64,000 nt of DNA from RGIG1681 sp045650505 (GCA_045650505.1 JAZRRE010000031.1:62001-126000), one strand, 5' to 3'; counted from the first letter of the stretch, positions 1-7,860 are shown. The notes: generated by a model from the sequence alone, not told the origin. Translations and numbers: made by a program.

Positions 1-1355
1 GTAAGGTTATTGAAGTTCCTATTCGTTCAAGCTTTAAGAAAGGTTTAAGCGTTATCGAATACTTCATTGCTACTCGTGGTGGTAGAAAAGGTATGGTCGA
101 TAAAGCTCTTAAAACAGCGGATGCTGGTTACCTCACAAGAAGACTTGTTGACGTTGCTCAAGAAGTTATTATTGATGATGAAGACTGCTTTGCAACACTT
201 GGCGAAAAAGTTCGTGGTATGAACATTTCTTCAATTTATGATGAAGACAGTATGGTTGAATCAATCGGTTCAAGAATTGTTGGAAGATATGCAGTTGAAG
301 ATATCGTTCACCCAGAAACAAAAGAAGTTATTGTTAAAGCTGATGAAATGATTTCAGTTGAACAATCTAAAGCTGTTGAAGAAGCTGGAATCAAAACAGT
401 TCAAATTAGAACAGTATTTACTTGTAAGTCAAAATACGGTGTTTGTGCTAAATGTTACGGCCGTGATATGTCTTGCAGAGATAGAGTAAAAGTCGGTGAA
501 GCTGTCGGTGTTATCGCAGCTCAATCAATCGGTGAACTTGGTACACAGCTTACCATGAACGTGTTCCACGGTGGTGGTACTGCGACTCAAGACGATATCA
601 CTGCTGGTCTTCCTAGAGTTGAAGAAATCTTTGAAGCTAAAAAACCAAAAGGTGTTGCTGTTATTTCTGAAATTTCTGGTAAGGTTAGCAAAATCGATGA
701 ACCAGGACAAAAAGTTACAATCATCAGTGAAGATAACAACGAAGTTGTTTATGGTGTTCCTTATGGCGCTAGATTCAAAGTTGCTGTTGGAAGCACTGTT
801 ACTCCTGGTGCAAGAATCACTGAAGGTCCAATCAACCCTCACGATATCTTGAAAACTCGTGGTGTTAAAGATACTCAAGACTATATGATTGTCGAAGTTC
901 TTAAAGTTTACCACAAGTCTGGTGTAGACGTTAACGACAAACACCTTGAAATCATCATTCGTCAAATGCTTCGTAAAGTTAAAATCGAAGATGCTGGAGA
1001 TACAAGTATGCTTCCAGGTGACTATGTTGATATGTTCAAATTTGAAGAAGAAAACGAAAGAGCCCTTGCAACAGGTGGCGAACCAGCAACTGCTAAACGT
1101 GTGCTTCTTTCAATCACAAAATCAGCCCTTGCAACAGATAGTTTCCTTTCTGCTGCGTCATTCCAAGAAACAGTTAGAGTCTTGACTGATGCTGCAATTA
1201 AGGGAAGTGTTGATAATCTTGTTGGTCTTAAAGATAACATTATTATTGGTAAGAGAATTCCTGCCGGTACTGGTCTTAAGAGATATAGAGATATCACTCC
1301 AACCGAAGTTACAACAATCGATTCTGAAGCAGAAGTTCTTGCTGATGCTGAATAA
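1..1355 (+). CDS. rpoC: RNA polymerase beta' subunit, C-terminal part (5' end outside window)
   Basis: This is the largest catalytic subunit of RNA polymerase. The reading frame is open from base 3, leaving about 450 residues of a protein usually near 1200. Visible landmarks are KGLSVIEYFIATRGGRKG, the Cys cluster CKSKYGVCAKCYG, the trigger-loop block IAAQSIGE...FHGGG, and DITAGLPRVEEIFEAKKPKG. The trigger loop reads GELGTQLTMNVFH where nearly all bacteria have GEPGTQLTMRTFH, so the NTP-contacting Arg (E. coli R933) is Asn while the catalytic His is kept. A hairpin terminator follows the TAA. The gene points rightward, toward dnaA. Identity is certain; the effect of the substitutions is inference. 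Confidence 0.98.
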   Translation, partial: KVIEVPIRSSFKKGLSVIEYFIATRGGRKGMVDKALKTADAGYLTRRLVDVAQEVIIDDEDCFATLGEKVRGMNISSIYDEDSMVESIGSRIVGRYAVEDIVHPETKEVIVKADEMISVEQSKAVEEAGIKTVQIRTVFTCKSKYGVCAKCYGRDMSCRDRVKVGEAVGVIAAQSIGELGTQLTMNVFHGGGTATQDDITAGLPRVEEIFEAKKPKGVAVISEISGKVSKIDEPGQKVTIISEDNNEVVYGVPYGARFKVAVGSTVTPGARITEGPINPHDILKTRGVKDTQDYMIVEVLKVYHKSGVDVNDKHLEIIIRQMLRKVKIEDAGDTSMLPGDYVDMFKFEEENERALATGGEPATAKRVLLSITKSALATDSFLSAASFQETVRVLTDAAIKGSVDNLVGLKDNIIIGKRIPAGTGLKRYRDITPTEVTTIDSEAEVLADAE

Positions 1356-1367
1356 TAAAAACACACA

Positions 1368-1393
1368 AAAACACCCAAAAATTGGGTGTTTTT
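1368..1393 (+). terminator. Rho-independent terminator of rpoC
   Basis: AACACCCAA pairs with TTGGGTGTT around a three-base loop and is followed by a T run. It starts 15 bases after the rpoC stop. Confidence 0.9.
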
Positions 1394-1404
1394 GCTTTGT
1401 TTTA

Positions 1405-1433
1405 TTGCTCTTTGATAATTTGTGTGTTAGAAT
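1405..1433 (+). promoter_or_regulatory. Sigma-A-type promoter for the 1461 gene
   Basis: TTGCTC at 1405-1410, a 17-base spacer, and TAGAAT at 1428-1433 preceded by the extended TG at 1425-1426. Confidence 0.6.
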
Positions 1434-1460
1434 GTAATTAATAAAAAGGAGAGTATAATT

Positions 1461-2204
1461 ATGGCATTTGAAAGAAAAGAAGGCGAAATGCAAGTTTTAA
1501 CAAGTTATAATGAACATAAAGCAATCGCTGTTAAATTTGGCAAATATAGAAGTGAAGACCAATATTTCATTGTTTCTGATTTTTCAGGCAAAGAACCAAT
1601 AGAAATTAAAGCACCTGGTGGCACTGATAGAGAAGAACCAAAGGTTGAAGGTTTCAAAAAAGGTGTTGCTGTTATGCAAGCAGAATGTAACCGTTCTTAT
1701 AATAAAAGAGATTTTGATGATTGGCAAACATTCACATCAATGATTACACCATCTGGTTTTTCAATTGAATTTGGAGCAAAAGAAGGTGTTGCTTTTGATG
1801 AACAAGAAGCAGTTAAATATGCAAGAAGCATTTTTGATAACCCAGCAGAAATTTTGAATATTGACAAAAAATTAGAAATGGCTTCTGCTGAAATGATTAA
1901 AGGTTATGTTGATATTGCAAAAGCTGGTTTAGAAGCATCGTTAGAAAAAGCAGGAAGTGATTATTCAAGAGATGCATATTGGGGTGGTTTTTCTGATGAA
2001 GATAGAAAAAAAGCTGCAGAGGCTGGTCCAAATTATGAAAAAACCCTTGCTGTTATTTCAAAATTATCAAAGAAAATTGCTGCAAAGTTCCAAAAAATGA
2101 GTGCTGAATATAATAAAAAGATGGCAAACTCACTTTCAGGAAAAGTGAAAGCAACAAAAAGAGATATTGCTGCAATTTTTGATGAACCACAAAGGGGGCA
2201 ATAA
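1461..2204 (+). CDS. Hypothetical protein, 247 aa
   Basis: I do not recognise this family. The start is set by AAAAGGAG at 1444-1451. The protein is soluble, with no signal peptide or membrane segment. The first 100 residues look like alternating strands. Residues about 130-240 are helical and Lys/Ala/Glu rich, consistent with a helical bundle or coiled coil. It has its own promoter after the rpoC terminator and is followed four bases later by a 36-codon gene. Composition resembles the neighbouring unknown genes, so nothing suggests recent transfer. Confidence 0.75.
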   Translation: MAFERKEGEMQVLTSYNEHKAIAVKFGKYRSEDQYFIVSDFSGKEPIEIKAPGGTDREEPKVEGFKKGVAVMQAECNRSYNKRDFDDWQTFTSMITPSGFSIEFGAKEGVAFDEQEAVKYARSIFDNPAEILNIDKKLEMASAEMIKGYVDIAKAGLEASLEKAGSDYSRDAYWGGFSDEDRKKAAEAGPNYEKTLAVISKLSKKIAAKFQKMSAEYNKKMANSLSGKVKATKRDIAAIFDEPQRGQ

Positions 2205-2207
2205 ACT

Positions 2208-2318
2208 ATGACAAAAGAAGAATTTTTCGCAGAATTTGATAAAATTTTTGATGAACTTAACAATGTTGCAGATTTGCTCTTTCCAGCAGAACTTCCAGAA
2301 GAAACTGGTTCAAATTAA
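2208..2318 (+). CDS. Small acidic protein, 36 aa
   Basis: This short frame begins MTKEEFFAEFDKIF and ends ELPEETGSN, closing with TAA. A purine-rich GGGGG at 2194-2198 sits about 10 bases before the ATG, inside the end of the preceding gene, and a clear terminator follows. The peptide is acidic and probably one amphipathic helix. The function is unknown. Placement between the preceding gene and the terminator suggests a two-gene operon and makes it more likely real than chance. Confidence 0.6.
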   Translation: MTKEEFFAEFDKIFDELNNVADLLFPAELPEETGSN

Positions 2319-2330
2319 TAATAAAAATAA

Positions 2331-2358
2331 AAACAGGAAAATTAATTCCTGTTTTTTC
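2331..2358 (+). terminator. Rho-independent terminator
   Basis: AACAGGAA pairs with TTCCTGTT and is followed by a T tract, after the 36-codon gene. Confidence 0.85.
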
Positions 2359-2607
2359 TTTGTTTAAAATGCAATAAATTTATTATTTGATTTATTTTTT
2401 AACTATTTTTTGTTTATTTTTCTGTTATTTTTGCGTTTTTTATTTTGTATTATTAAAACTTGTTTTAATAAGATGTTTTGAATCGTAAAAATAATCAAAA
2501 TCCATTTTATTGCATAATTAAATTTGAATAAACTGCAAAATTTCAAACTAAAAAAGTGTAAAAATATGAAATATGTGTTATTTTTATACATTTTAAAATA
2601 AAAAAAT
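2359..2607. other. AT-rich intergenic stretch without a supported gene
   Basis: About 250 bases of very AT-rich sequence lie between two convergent terminators. A 62-codon frame on the minus strand has no ribosome site and looks like random AT-rich translation. I see no RNA gene or ordered repeat here. Confidence 0.6.
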
Positions 2608-2635
2608 AAAAAACAGAGCGTTTTGCTCTGTTTTT
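2608..2635 (-). terminator. Terminator of the leftward membrane-protein gene
   Basis: AACAGAGC pairs with GCTCTGTT, flanked by A and T runs, so it could work in both directions. It overlaps the stop codon of the gene ending at 2634. Confidence 0.85.
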
Positions 2636-3278
2636 ATTCTTCTTCATCTTCTTCCACTTCTTCAAATTCACCGAAACCATATTGTCTTTGAATTTTTCTG
2701 CTATATTTTCTAACATGAACTTTTGCTTCGATCATTCGAAGACAACTAATTTTTTGTCGTTTCAGTTCACTTCGTTCACTTAACATTACTTCAATGCCGT
2801 CCCACAAAAATAGCCAGCCAATAACTGCCAAAATTGTGTCTAAATACATATTTTCAAACATTGTGTAAAGTACGGCTTCAACAAAGAGAATAATAAAACC
2901 AATTAGTGCGAAAAAAAGCCCTTCAAGAAGATTTCTTTTAAGTTTTTGGTTAACGATTGCAAGTTGTTCTGCTTGGTGTCTTTTAACGGTTTTTCTAATT
3001 CTAATTTTTTCTTGGTTAGTTGTTGGGTTTTCAGTGTAAATATCAATAGTAACCTTTTCTTTAACCGGAATAGTTGATTCACACATATCAATATATTTTG
3101 CAACATCAGGGTTCATAAGTTCGTAGGTTTTATATGAATATGGTGAAAAGAAATCGTCGGAATCTTTAAGACCAACATTGATTTGAATTGAACCATCTTC
3201 GTTGTAATCAAATTCGTTTGCTTCACGAACAGCCTTGCTTTTTTTGATTTTTCTTAAATTGTGTATTCTTCTAAACAT
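2634..3278 (-). CDS. Hypothetical membrane protein, 214 aa
   Basis: Start chosen at the ATG on 3278, preceded by GGAG at proper spacing; an upstream in-frame ATG at 3320 has no ribosome site. The N-terminal 115 residues are charged and soluble. Two membrane helices follow at about residues 117-139 and 144-166, then a basic region and a strongly acidic Glu-rich tail. Both ends are therefore probably cytoplasmic. I do not recognise the family. It is transcribed alone, divergent from the tRNA-Ser gene. Confidence 0.75.
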   Translation of the reverse strand: MFRRIHNLRKIKKSKAVREANEFDYNEDGSIQINVGLKDSDDFFSPYSYKTYELMNPDVAKYIDMCESTIPVKEKVTIDIYTENPTTNQEKIRIRKTVKRHQAEQLAIVNQKLKRNLLEGLFFALIGFIILFVEAVLYTMFENMYLDTILAVIGWLFLWDGIEVMLSERSELKRQKISCLRMIEAKVHVRKYSRKIQRQYGFGEFEEVEEDEEE

Positions 3279-3419
3279 AAAATCTCCAATTAGTGAAAAA
3301 TATATTATTTTCACTACCATTAACTATTATAACACAAAAATTAATTTAAGGCAAGTCAGGGAATTTTGCTAAATTGTCGAAAATTTAGAAAATCTAATAA
3401 AAAAATTTTTATAAAATGC

Positions 3420-3449
3420 TTGAATAATATAGATTGCTTGTGTTATAAT
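3420..3449 (+). promoter_or_regulatory. Promoter of tRNA-Ser
   Basis: TTGAAT at 3420-3425, an 18-base spacer, and a perfect TATAAT at 3444-3449, about 40 bases before the tRNA. Confidence 0.7.
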
Positions 3450-3489
3450 CAAATGGCGTTAGAAAAACGCACACAATTTAATAAAAAAT

Positions 3490-3580
3490 GGAGAGTTACT
3501 CAAGAGGTCGAAGAGGCGCCCCTGCTAAGGGTGTAGGTGTAGAAATGCACGCGCGGGTTCAAATCCCGCACTCTCCGCCA
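3490..3580 (+). tRNA. tRNA-Ser (anticodon GCU)
   Basis: The acceptor stem GGAGAGT (3490-3496) pairs with ACTCTCC (3570-3576), followed by discriminator G and an encoded CCA. The anticodon stem CGCCC/GGGTG holds loop CTGCTAA, giving anticodon GCT at 3524-3526, which reads AGC and AGT. A long variable arm and the T-arm motif GGTTCAAATCC are present, as expected for a class II serine tRNA. Confidence 0.95.
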
Positions 3581-3587
3581 AAAAAAT

Positions 3588-3613
3588 GATTGGGCTTGTC
3601 CCAATCTTTTTTT
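3588..3613 (+). terminator. tRNA-Ser terminator, copy 1
   Basis: GATTGGG, loop CTTGT, CCCAATC, then seven T. The identical hairpin recurs 163 bases later. Confidence 0.85.
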
Positions 3614-3750
3614 ATGCGAAGAAAGGGATTTGAACGGAGTGTAAAGAAAAGTTGCCGGTGGCAAGTTTTTAGCGACCGGCGTGATAGCGGCAAAGCCACC
3701 AGTGTGACTCCGTAGCGGAGCAATATCCCGCTACTCTCCGCCAAAAAAAT

Positions 3751-3776
3751 GATTGGGCTTGTCCCAATCTTTTTTT
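3751..3776 (+). terminator. tRNA-Ser-type terminator, copy 2
   Basis: Same GATTGGG/CCCAATC hairpin with T tract as at 3588, within the second 65-base repeat copy. Confidence 0.8.
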
Positions 3777-3841
3777 ATGCGAAGAAAGGAATTTGAATCA
3801 AGGATTGAAAATGCATTAAGAATTGCCATAAATTTTTTGTA

Positions 3842-3870
3842 TTGAAATTTGATTTTGTGTGTGATACAAT
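3842..3870 (+). promoter_or_regulatory. Promoter for the 3898 gene
   Basis: TTGAAA at 3842-3847, a 17-base spacer, and TACAAT at 3865-3870 with extended TG at 3862-3863. Confidence 0.75.
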
Positions 3871-3897
3871 AAAAGCACTTATTTAGGAGTTTTATAT

Positions 3898-4479
3898 ATG
3901 TTTGAATTGTATTATAAACCTGATGCAGATAACACCACAAGTTCTAGATTATGCTGTGAGATTTTTGATGAAGATAATAAGTTTATTATTGATTTTTTAA
4001 TGTTTGAAAGAAGTGATTTTAACAAATGGGACAAACCAAAGGTTTTAACAGATTTAATTGTCACAAGATTAACTTTACCAACAATGATTCATGATATTAG
4101 TTCAAAAGAAAAATTAAAATCATACATCAAAAATAATTTTGATGAAAATTTAGATTTTATTGAAACAATCGAAAAAATTGCTGAATCTAAAAACCACATA
4201 GCAATTTCTCTGCCAACAACATTGTATCCTCATAGAAGAGGCATTCCAACAGGTGCTAGACCTGTTAAAGATACTTTTTGGCCACTTATTGTTACCATTG
4301 ATGGGCAAGATGTTTCAAACTGTTTTATGGACTTTTTTGAGTTTGAAGACAAGGCTGTTGACACAGCATATCAAGCGTTATTCAAAGGAAATATGCCAAA
4401 AAGCAAAAAAGATATTTTTTACGCAAAAGGCGTGGAAGATTTGCACAATAAATTGCATAACAAAGAAATGGGAAACTAG
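3898..4479 (+). CDS. Hypothetical protein, 193 aa
   Basis: AGGAG at 3885-3889 fixes the ATG. The protein is soluble and acidic with no membrane segment or signal peptide. A Pro/Arg-rich patch, YPHRRGIPTGARPVKDTFWP, sits near residues 112-131, and the rest mixes predicted strands and helices. I recognise no domain. It ends in TAG and lies between the tRNA-associated repeat and another small unknown gene, so it belongs to an accessory cluster of unclear purpose. Confidence 0.75.
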   Translation: MFELYYKPDADNTTSSRLCCEIFDEDNKFIIDFLMFERSDFNKWDKPKVLTDLIVTRLTLPTMIHDISSKEKLKSYIKNNFDENLDFIETIEKIAESKNHIAISLPTTLYPHRRGIPTGARPVKDTFWPLIVTIDGQDVSNCFMDFFEFEDKAVDTAYQALFKGNMPKSKKDIFYAKGVEDLHNKLHNKEMGN

Positions 4480-4525
4480 TTTTATTTATTTTGTTTAAAT
4501 TGATAAATTTTAAGGAGAAATGATT

Positions 4526-4792
4526 ATGAGTATGTATGATGGTTGGGAAGAATTCTACACAGTTTCACAAGTTGATGAAGATTTGGTTGATAAACTTTCA
4601 GTCAACACAAAAAAGAAGAGATACACTCTTTATGAAAACATTGACAGCATAAACACTGATTGGGTTGATGAAAATGATAATTATTATAATTCAACTTATG
4701 TCAGTAGAGAAATTTTTGATATTATGCTTGCAGGCATAAAAGAAAAGAAATATGTTCGACTTATCGAAGAAGTTGAAGAAGATGATGAATAA
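4526..4792 (+). CDS. Small acidic hypothetical protein, 88 aa
   Basis: The ATG at 4526 is preferred because AGGAG (4513-4517) lies eight bases before it; the in-frame ATG at 4520 would be too close. The protein is acidic, rich in Asp, Glu and Tyr, and ends EEVEEDDE. There is no recognisable domain. A long hairpin terminator follows. It may be co-transcribed with the gene ending at 4479. Confidence 0.7.
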   Translation: MSMYDGWEEFYTVSQVDEDLVDKLSVNTKKKRYTLYENIDSINTDWVDENDNYYNSTYVSREIFDIMLAGIKEKKYVRLIEEVEEDDE

Positions 4793-4802
4793 AAAATAAT
4801 TC

Positions 4803-4853
4803 AAAAAGACTTGTTTGTTAAATTGGCTGGTTTAAAAACCAGTCTTTTTTATT
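4803..4853 (+). terminator. Rho-independent terminator
   Basis: CTGGTTT pairs with AAACCAG, with an outer AAAAAGAC/GTCTTTTT stem and a T run. Confidence 0.8.
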
Positions 4854-4940
4854 TGAATATAAGTTTCAAAATTAAAATGTGTTATCGTGTTATCTCGCAC
4901 ATGTTTTTGGAGGTTGTTCTTAAAATATTTCAAATGAGTA

Positions 4941-4969
4941 TTGATTATTTTTTAATTATGTTTTATAAT
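4941..4969 (+). promoter_or_regulatory. Promoter for the 4989 gene
   Basis: TTGATT at 4941-4946, a 17-base spacer, and TATAAT at 4964-4969. Confidence 0.7.
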
Positions 4970-4988
4970 ACCTGCAGTGGAGGGAGTT

Positions 4989-5591
4989 ATGAAAAATCAT
5001 ACTAATGAACAAATTATGGACATCGAATTAATGTTTGATGAGATGTTTAAAGAGTCAAGAGAAAATTATGTTTCTGGTGCAATCAAAACATCGCTTGGTG
5101 CTTTGGTGGGTGGCGAAAAAGGTGCTGCTTACGAAGGTGTGTTTCCAATCACAGAACAATTATCAAATCTCATGAAGATTCAAGATAAAGAAGTTAAGGC
5201 AATTGCTTTAATGGCAAGATATTATGAGTGTCAACCAAACTTGAATCCAGAAAACAAATTTGAATTTGTTTCACTTTGTGCAGAACCAACAGAATTTTTG
5301 AGAGAGCATAAAGACTTTTTGCCAAATTATTCATTTATTTCAAATTATATTGATGAAATTATTGCTTGTGAACATATTGAACATGATTTATATAATGTGG
5401 ATAAGCAAATGTTTGTTGACGGATTTTTGCCACAGTGCTTTGAAATTGTGGGAGTTAAAAACGACAAAGAAATGCAAAAAAAATATTTAGAATTTTTATC
5501 AAAATTTAGCGCAATGCCAAATGAATATAGCCTTGCTGCAAAGAAATTATTTGGCGGTCCAACAGGTCCTGAAGGTCCAGCAAACGCTTAA
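4989..5591 (+). CDS. Hypothetical protein, 200 aa
   Basis: GGAGGGA at 4979-4985 places the start at the ATG on 4989 rather than at an upstream in-frame GTG. The protein is soluble and largely helical, and it ends in a flexible GGPTGPEGPANA tail. A similar Gly/Pro/Ser-rich tail occurs on the unrelated protein at 32682, so this may be a lineage habit. I do not recognise the family. It is a single-gene unit with its own promoter and terminator. Confidence 0.75.
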   Translation: MKNHTNEQIMDIELMFDEMFKESRENYVSGAIKTSLGALVGGEKGAAYEGVFPITEQLSNLMKIQDKEVKAIALMARYYECQPNLNPENKFEFVSLCAEPTEFLREHKDFLPNYSFISNYIDEIIACEHIEHDLYNVDKQMFVDGFLPQCFEIVGVKNDKEMQKKYLEFLSKFSAMPNEYSLAAKKLFGGPTGPEGPANA

Positions 5592-5597
5592 CAAAAA

Positions 5598-5624
5598 AAG
5601 AACTGACTGTGGTCAGTTCTTTTT
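5598..5624 (+). terminator. Rho-independent terminator
   Basis: AGAACTGAC pairs with GGTCAGTTCT, followed by T residues. Confidence 0.85.
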
Positions 5625-5658
5625 AATGCAAAACAATTAAAAATTAACAAAGATTTAT

Positions 5659-5687
5659 TTGCTATTGTTCGAGATTTAGAATATAAT
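5659..5687 (+). promoter_or_regulatory. Promoter of the restriction-modification cassette
   Basis: TTGCTA at 5659-5664, a 17-base spacer, and TATAAT at 5682-5687. This is the only clear promoter for the three genes that follow. Confidence 0.65.
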
Positions 5688-5713
5688 TTAATTGTATTGA
5701 AAAAGGGGTTTAT

Positions 5714-6781
5714 ATGATTGATTATATATCAGCAAAAGATATTGCTAACAAATGGAATATTTCTCAAAGAAGGGTTGCAATTTTTTGTATGGAAGGGCGT
5801 ATTCAAAACGCTAAAAAATTAGGTAATATGTGGCTTATACCTGATTCTGCGGAAAAACCCATCGATAAGCGTACAACTAGATATGAAAAACAAAAGGTAG
5901 TTGAATTAAAACCTTTTGTTAAGTGGGTTGGAGGTAAAGGACAACTTGTTTCTCAAATTGAAAAATATATGCCAACTAAGGTTGAAAAAAAATTGACAAA
6001 ATATGCTGAGCCTTTTGTTGGTGGTGGTGCACTTTTGTTTAATATTCTTTCAAAACACGACTTTGAAGAAGTTTATATAGGTGACATAAATAATGAACTT
6101 ATAAATGCTTATAATGTGGTTAAAAACAATGTTGAAGAACTAATTTCAAGATTAACCGAAATGCAGTTAACATTTGTCTCTATGGATGAAAATAATCGTA
6201 AAAATTATTATTACAATGCAAGAGATAAATTTAACTATTTAAAATTAAGTGATGATACTGCAATAGAAAAAGCTTCTTTATTTATTTTTCTTAATAAAAC
6301 TTGTTTTAATGGACTTTATCGCGTAAATAAAAAAGGTCAATTTAATGTTCCTATGGGAGCATATAAAAACCCAACAATTTGTGATGAAAAAAATTTGCGA
6401 AATGTATCAAAGGCATTACAAGGAGTTAATATTGTTTGTGCCGATTATACACATTCGCAAGATTTTATAGATAAAGATACTTTTGTTTATATTGATCCAC
6501 CATATAGACCTTTATCTCAAACAGCAAGTTTTACATCGTATAATGCTGATTGTTTTGATGATAATGAGCAGATTCGTCTTGCAAAATTTGTTGATGAAAT
6601 TAATTTAAGTGGTGCAAAAGTTATGATTAGTAATTCAGATCCACAAAATGTAAATCCAAAAGATACTTTTTTTGAAGAATTATATAAAGAATATACAATT
6701 AATAAAGTTGAAGCTACAAGGGCAATAAATAGTAAAGGAAATTGCCGAGGAAAAATAAAAGAATTACTTATTTGCAACTAA
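5714..6781 (+). CDS. Dam-family adenine-N6 DNA methyltransferase with N-terminal helix-turn-helix
   Basis: The protein transfers a methyl group from S-adenosylmethionine to adenine N6 in duplex DNA. Methyltransferase landmarks are KWVGGKG (residues 70-76), EPFVGGGAL (99-107, cofactor site) and the catalytic DPPY (261-264). The order is that of Dam/DpnM-type enzymes, whose usual target is GATC. Residues 1-45 form an excisionase- or MerR-like winged helix (AKDIANKWNISQRRVAIF...NMWLIP), which could let the enzyme repress its own operon. The partner nuclease begins ten bases downstream. The gene carries two GATC sites, although the rest of the window almost lacks them, which suggests recent arrival. 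GATC specificity is inferred. Confidence 0.92.
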   Translation: MIDYISAKDIANKWNISQRRVAIFCMEGRIQNAKKLGNMWLIPDSAEKPIDKRTTRYEKQKVVELKPFVKWVGGKGQLVSQIEKYMPTKVEKKLTKYAEPFVGGGALLFNILSKHDFEEVYIGDINNELINAYNVVKNNVEELISRLTEMQLTFVSMDENNRKNYYYNARDKFNYLKLSDDTAIEKASLFIFLNKTCFNGLYRVNKKGQFNVPMGAYKNPTICDEKNLRNVSKALQGVNIVCADYTHSQDFIDKDTFVYIDPPYRPLSQTASFTSYNADCFDDNEQIRLAKFVDEINLSGAKVMISNSDPQNVNPKDTFFEELYKEYTINKVEATRAINSKGNCRGKIKELLICN

Positions 6782-6791
6782 AGGAGAGTTT

Positions 6792-7331
6792 ATGATTAAA
6801 AGTGGAAAAGGTGGTGGAAACACCCGCACAGGATTAATTTTTGAAGGAAAAACTGATTTATCAACTTTTTTAAGTCAACAACCTCATTATTCAATTAATG
6901 GAAATGAAGTTTTTTATGATGGAAAAAAAGTTGCAGAAGTATATAAAAAACATAATTTTTATAGTATTTTTCTTTCTAAATTAGGTATAGACTGGACGAA
7001 ATATATTTCTAAAAAACTATTGCCAGATGATAGTATTTTTGTTTTACTTAACAACAAACTTTTTATTGTTGAGTGCAAACATCAAGAAGTGGCTGGTTCT
7101 GTGGATGAAAAACTACAAACATGTGATTTTAAAAAGAAGCAGTATAAAAAATTAATGGCTCCCGCAAACATTGATGTTGAATATATTTATTTGCTAGATG
7201 ATTGGTTTAGAAAAGGACAATATGCCGATGTGTTAAATTATATACATTCAGTAGGTTGTGATTATTATTTTGAGTATATACCGCTTCAAAGATTAGGATT
7301 ACCTGTTCCACCGGAACTTATAGAAGATTAA
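6792..7331 (+). CDS. PD-(D/E)XK restriction endonuclease, partner of the methyltransferase
   Basis: The nuclease centre is visible as PDD at residues 78-80 and ECK at 94-96, the spacing of a PD-(D/E)XK site, with a conserved-looking Glu at residue 18. The surrounding EVAGSVDEKLQTCDFKKKQY supports a nuclease core. At 179 residues it is small for a Type II enzyme, but the fold is complete. AGGAG lies just before the ATG. Position directly behind a Dam-type methyltransferase makes a Type II system cutting the same site the simplest reading. The cut site cannot be read from the sequence. Confidence 0.8.
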   Translation: MIKSGKGGGNTRTGLIFEGKTDLSTFLSQQPHYSINGNEVFYDGKKVAEVYKKHNFYSIFLSKLGIDWTKYISKKLLPDDSIFVLLNNKLFIVECKHQEVAGSVDEKLQTCDFKKKQYKKLMAPANIDVEYIYLLDDWFRKGQYADVLNYIHSVGCDYYFEYIPLQRLGLPVPPELIED

Positions 7332-7374
7332 TTTTAAATAAAAAATACAAAGAAAAAGAAGGTGTAAAACTTTT

Positions 7375-7860
7375 ATGAATATAATAAAAAAATTTTTAGA
7401 TAATTCTTTTGTCTATTATGGTAGAGGAAAATTTGATGATTATTGTGTTTTTTTAAAGCATGAAAATACTATAGAAAAAGCGCCAAGAGATTATGAGTAT
7501 TTTCAATACTTTATTGATTTATCTCATAAATACGGTAGCGAAAAAATCTATGATGATTTTTGTGAAATATATGAAAAAACGATAGATGTTGTAGAAGAAA
7601 CTGTCCTTGATTTGATTACACAAATTAGTTTATCTTATGACAAAGAAGATGTGTTATGGGTTGATAAATGGTTTACAGTTATATATTTAGGAATGGTTGC
7701 TGAAGAAAAAAAAGAGAACGCTGTTTTAAAGAAAAAAATTAAAAGACTTGGTTTTCATCAAATAATGAAAGAAAATTTTTCAGCTTATGATGCAGCAAAT
7801 TATAGTAGAGGAAAAAAAGCTTATATGCTTTTAATAGAGTGTCAAAAAAGAGGATTTTAA
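7375..7860 (+). CDS. Third gene of the restriction-modification cassette, unknown function, 161 aa
   Basis: The protein is soluble and begins with a short helix followed by YYGRGKFDDYCVFL; it ends SRGKKAYMLLIECQKRGF. I see no nuclease, helicase or DNA-binding motif. From memory, similar small proteins with a GKFDDYCVYL-type motif occur beside Dam-type methylase/nuclease pairs, but I cannot verify this. It has its own ribosome site (GAAGGTG) 43 bases after the nuclease gene and no separate promoter, so co-transcription is likely. It could be an accessory or immunity factor; no function can be claimed. Confidence 0.7.
   Translation: MNIIKKFLDNSFVYYGRGKFDDYCVFLKHENTIEKAPRDYEYFQYFIDLSHKYGSEKIYDDFCEIYEKTIDVVEETVLDLITQISLSYDKEDVLWVDKWFTVIYLGMVAEEKKENAVLKKKIKRLGFHQIMKENFSAYDAANYSRGKKAYMLLIECQKRGF

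Larger units (their letters stand above)
3570..3797. repeat. Duplicated tRNA 3' end plus terminator flanking a structured GC-rich insert
   Basis: 3570-3634 and 3733-3797 are the same 65 bases with one mismatch: the last part of the acceptor arm with CCA, the terminator and a short tail. Between them lie about 98 bases of unusually GC-rich sequence with several self-complementary segments, for example ACGGAGT (3634-3640) with ACTCCGT (3707-3713), and GGTGGC (3657-3662) with GCCACC (3695-3700). GGGATTTGAAC at 3625-3635 is the reverse complement of the tRNA T-arm at 3557-3567. The arrangement suggests a tRNA-associated repeat or a remnant of insertion at the tRNA end. I see no gene in it. Confidence 0.7.

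Noticed and set aside
2403..2591. 62-codon minus-strand frame
   Set aside because: AT-rich random-looking translation with no ribosome site or promoter, between two terminators.
3559..3940. Two overlapping minus-strand frames of 61 and 69 codons across the tRNA-associated repeat
   Set aside because: They read through the tRNA end, terminators and structured insert, have no ribosome site, and share the same artefactual ending because of the 65-base repeat.
5396..5404. Perfect DnaA box (TGTGGATAA) at 5396, and another at 34823-34831
   Set aside because: Both are single sites inside coding sequence far from dnaA, as expected by chance.
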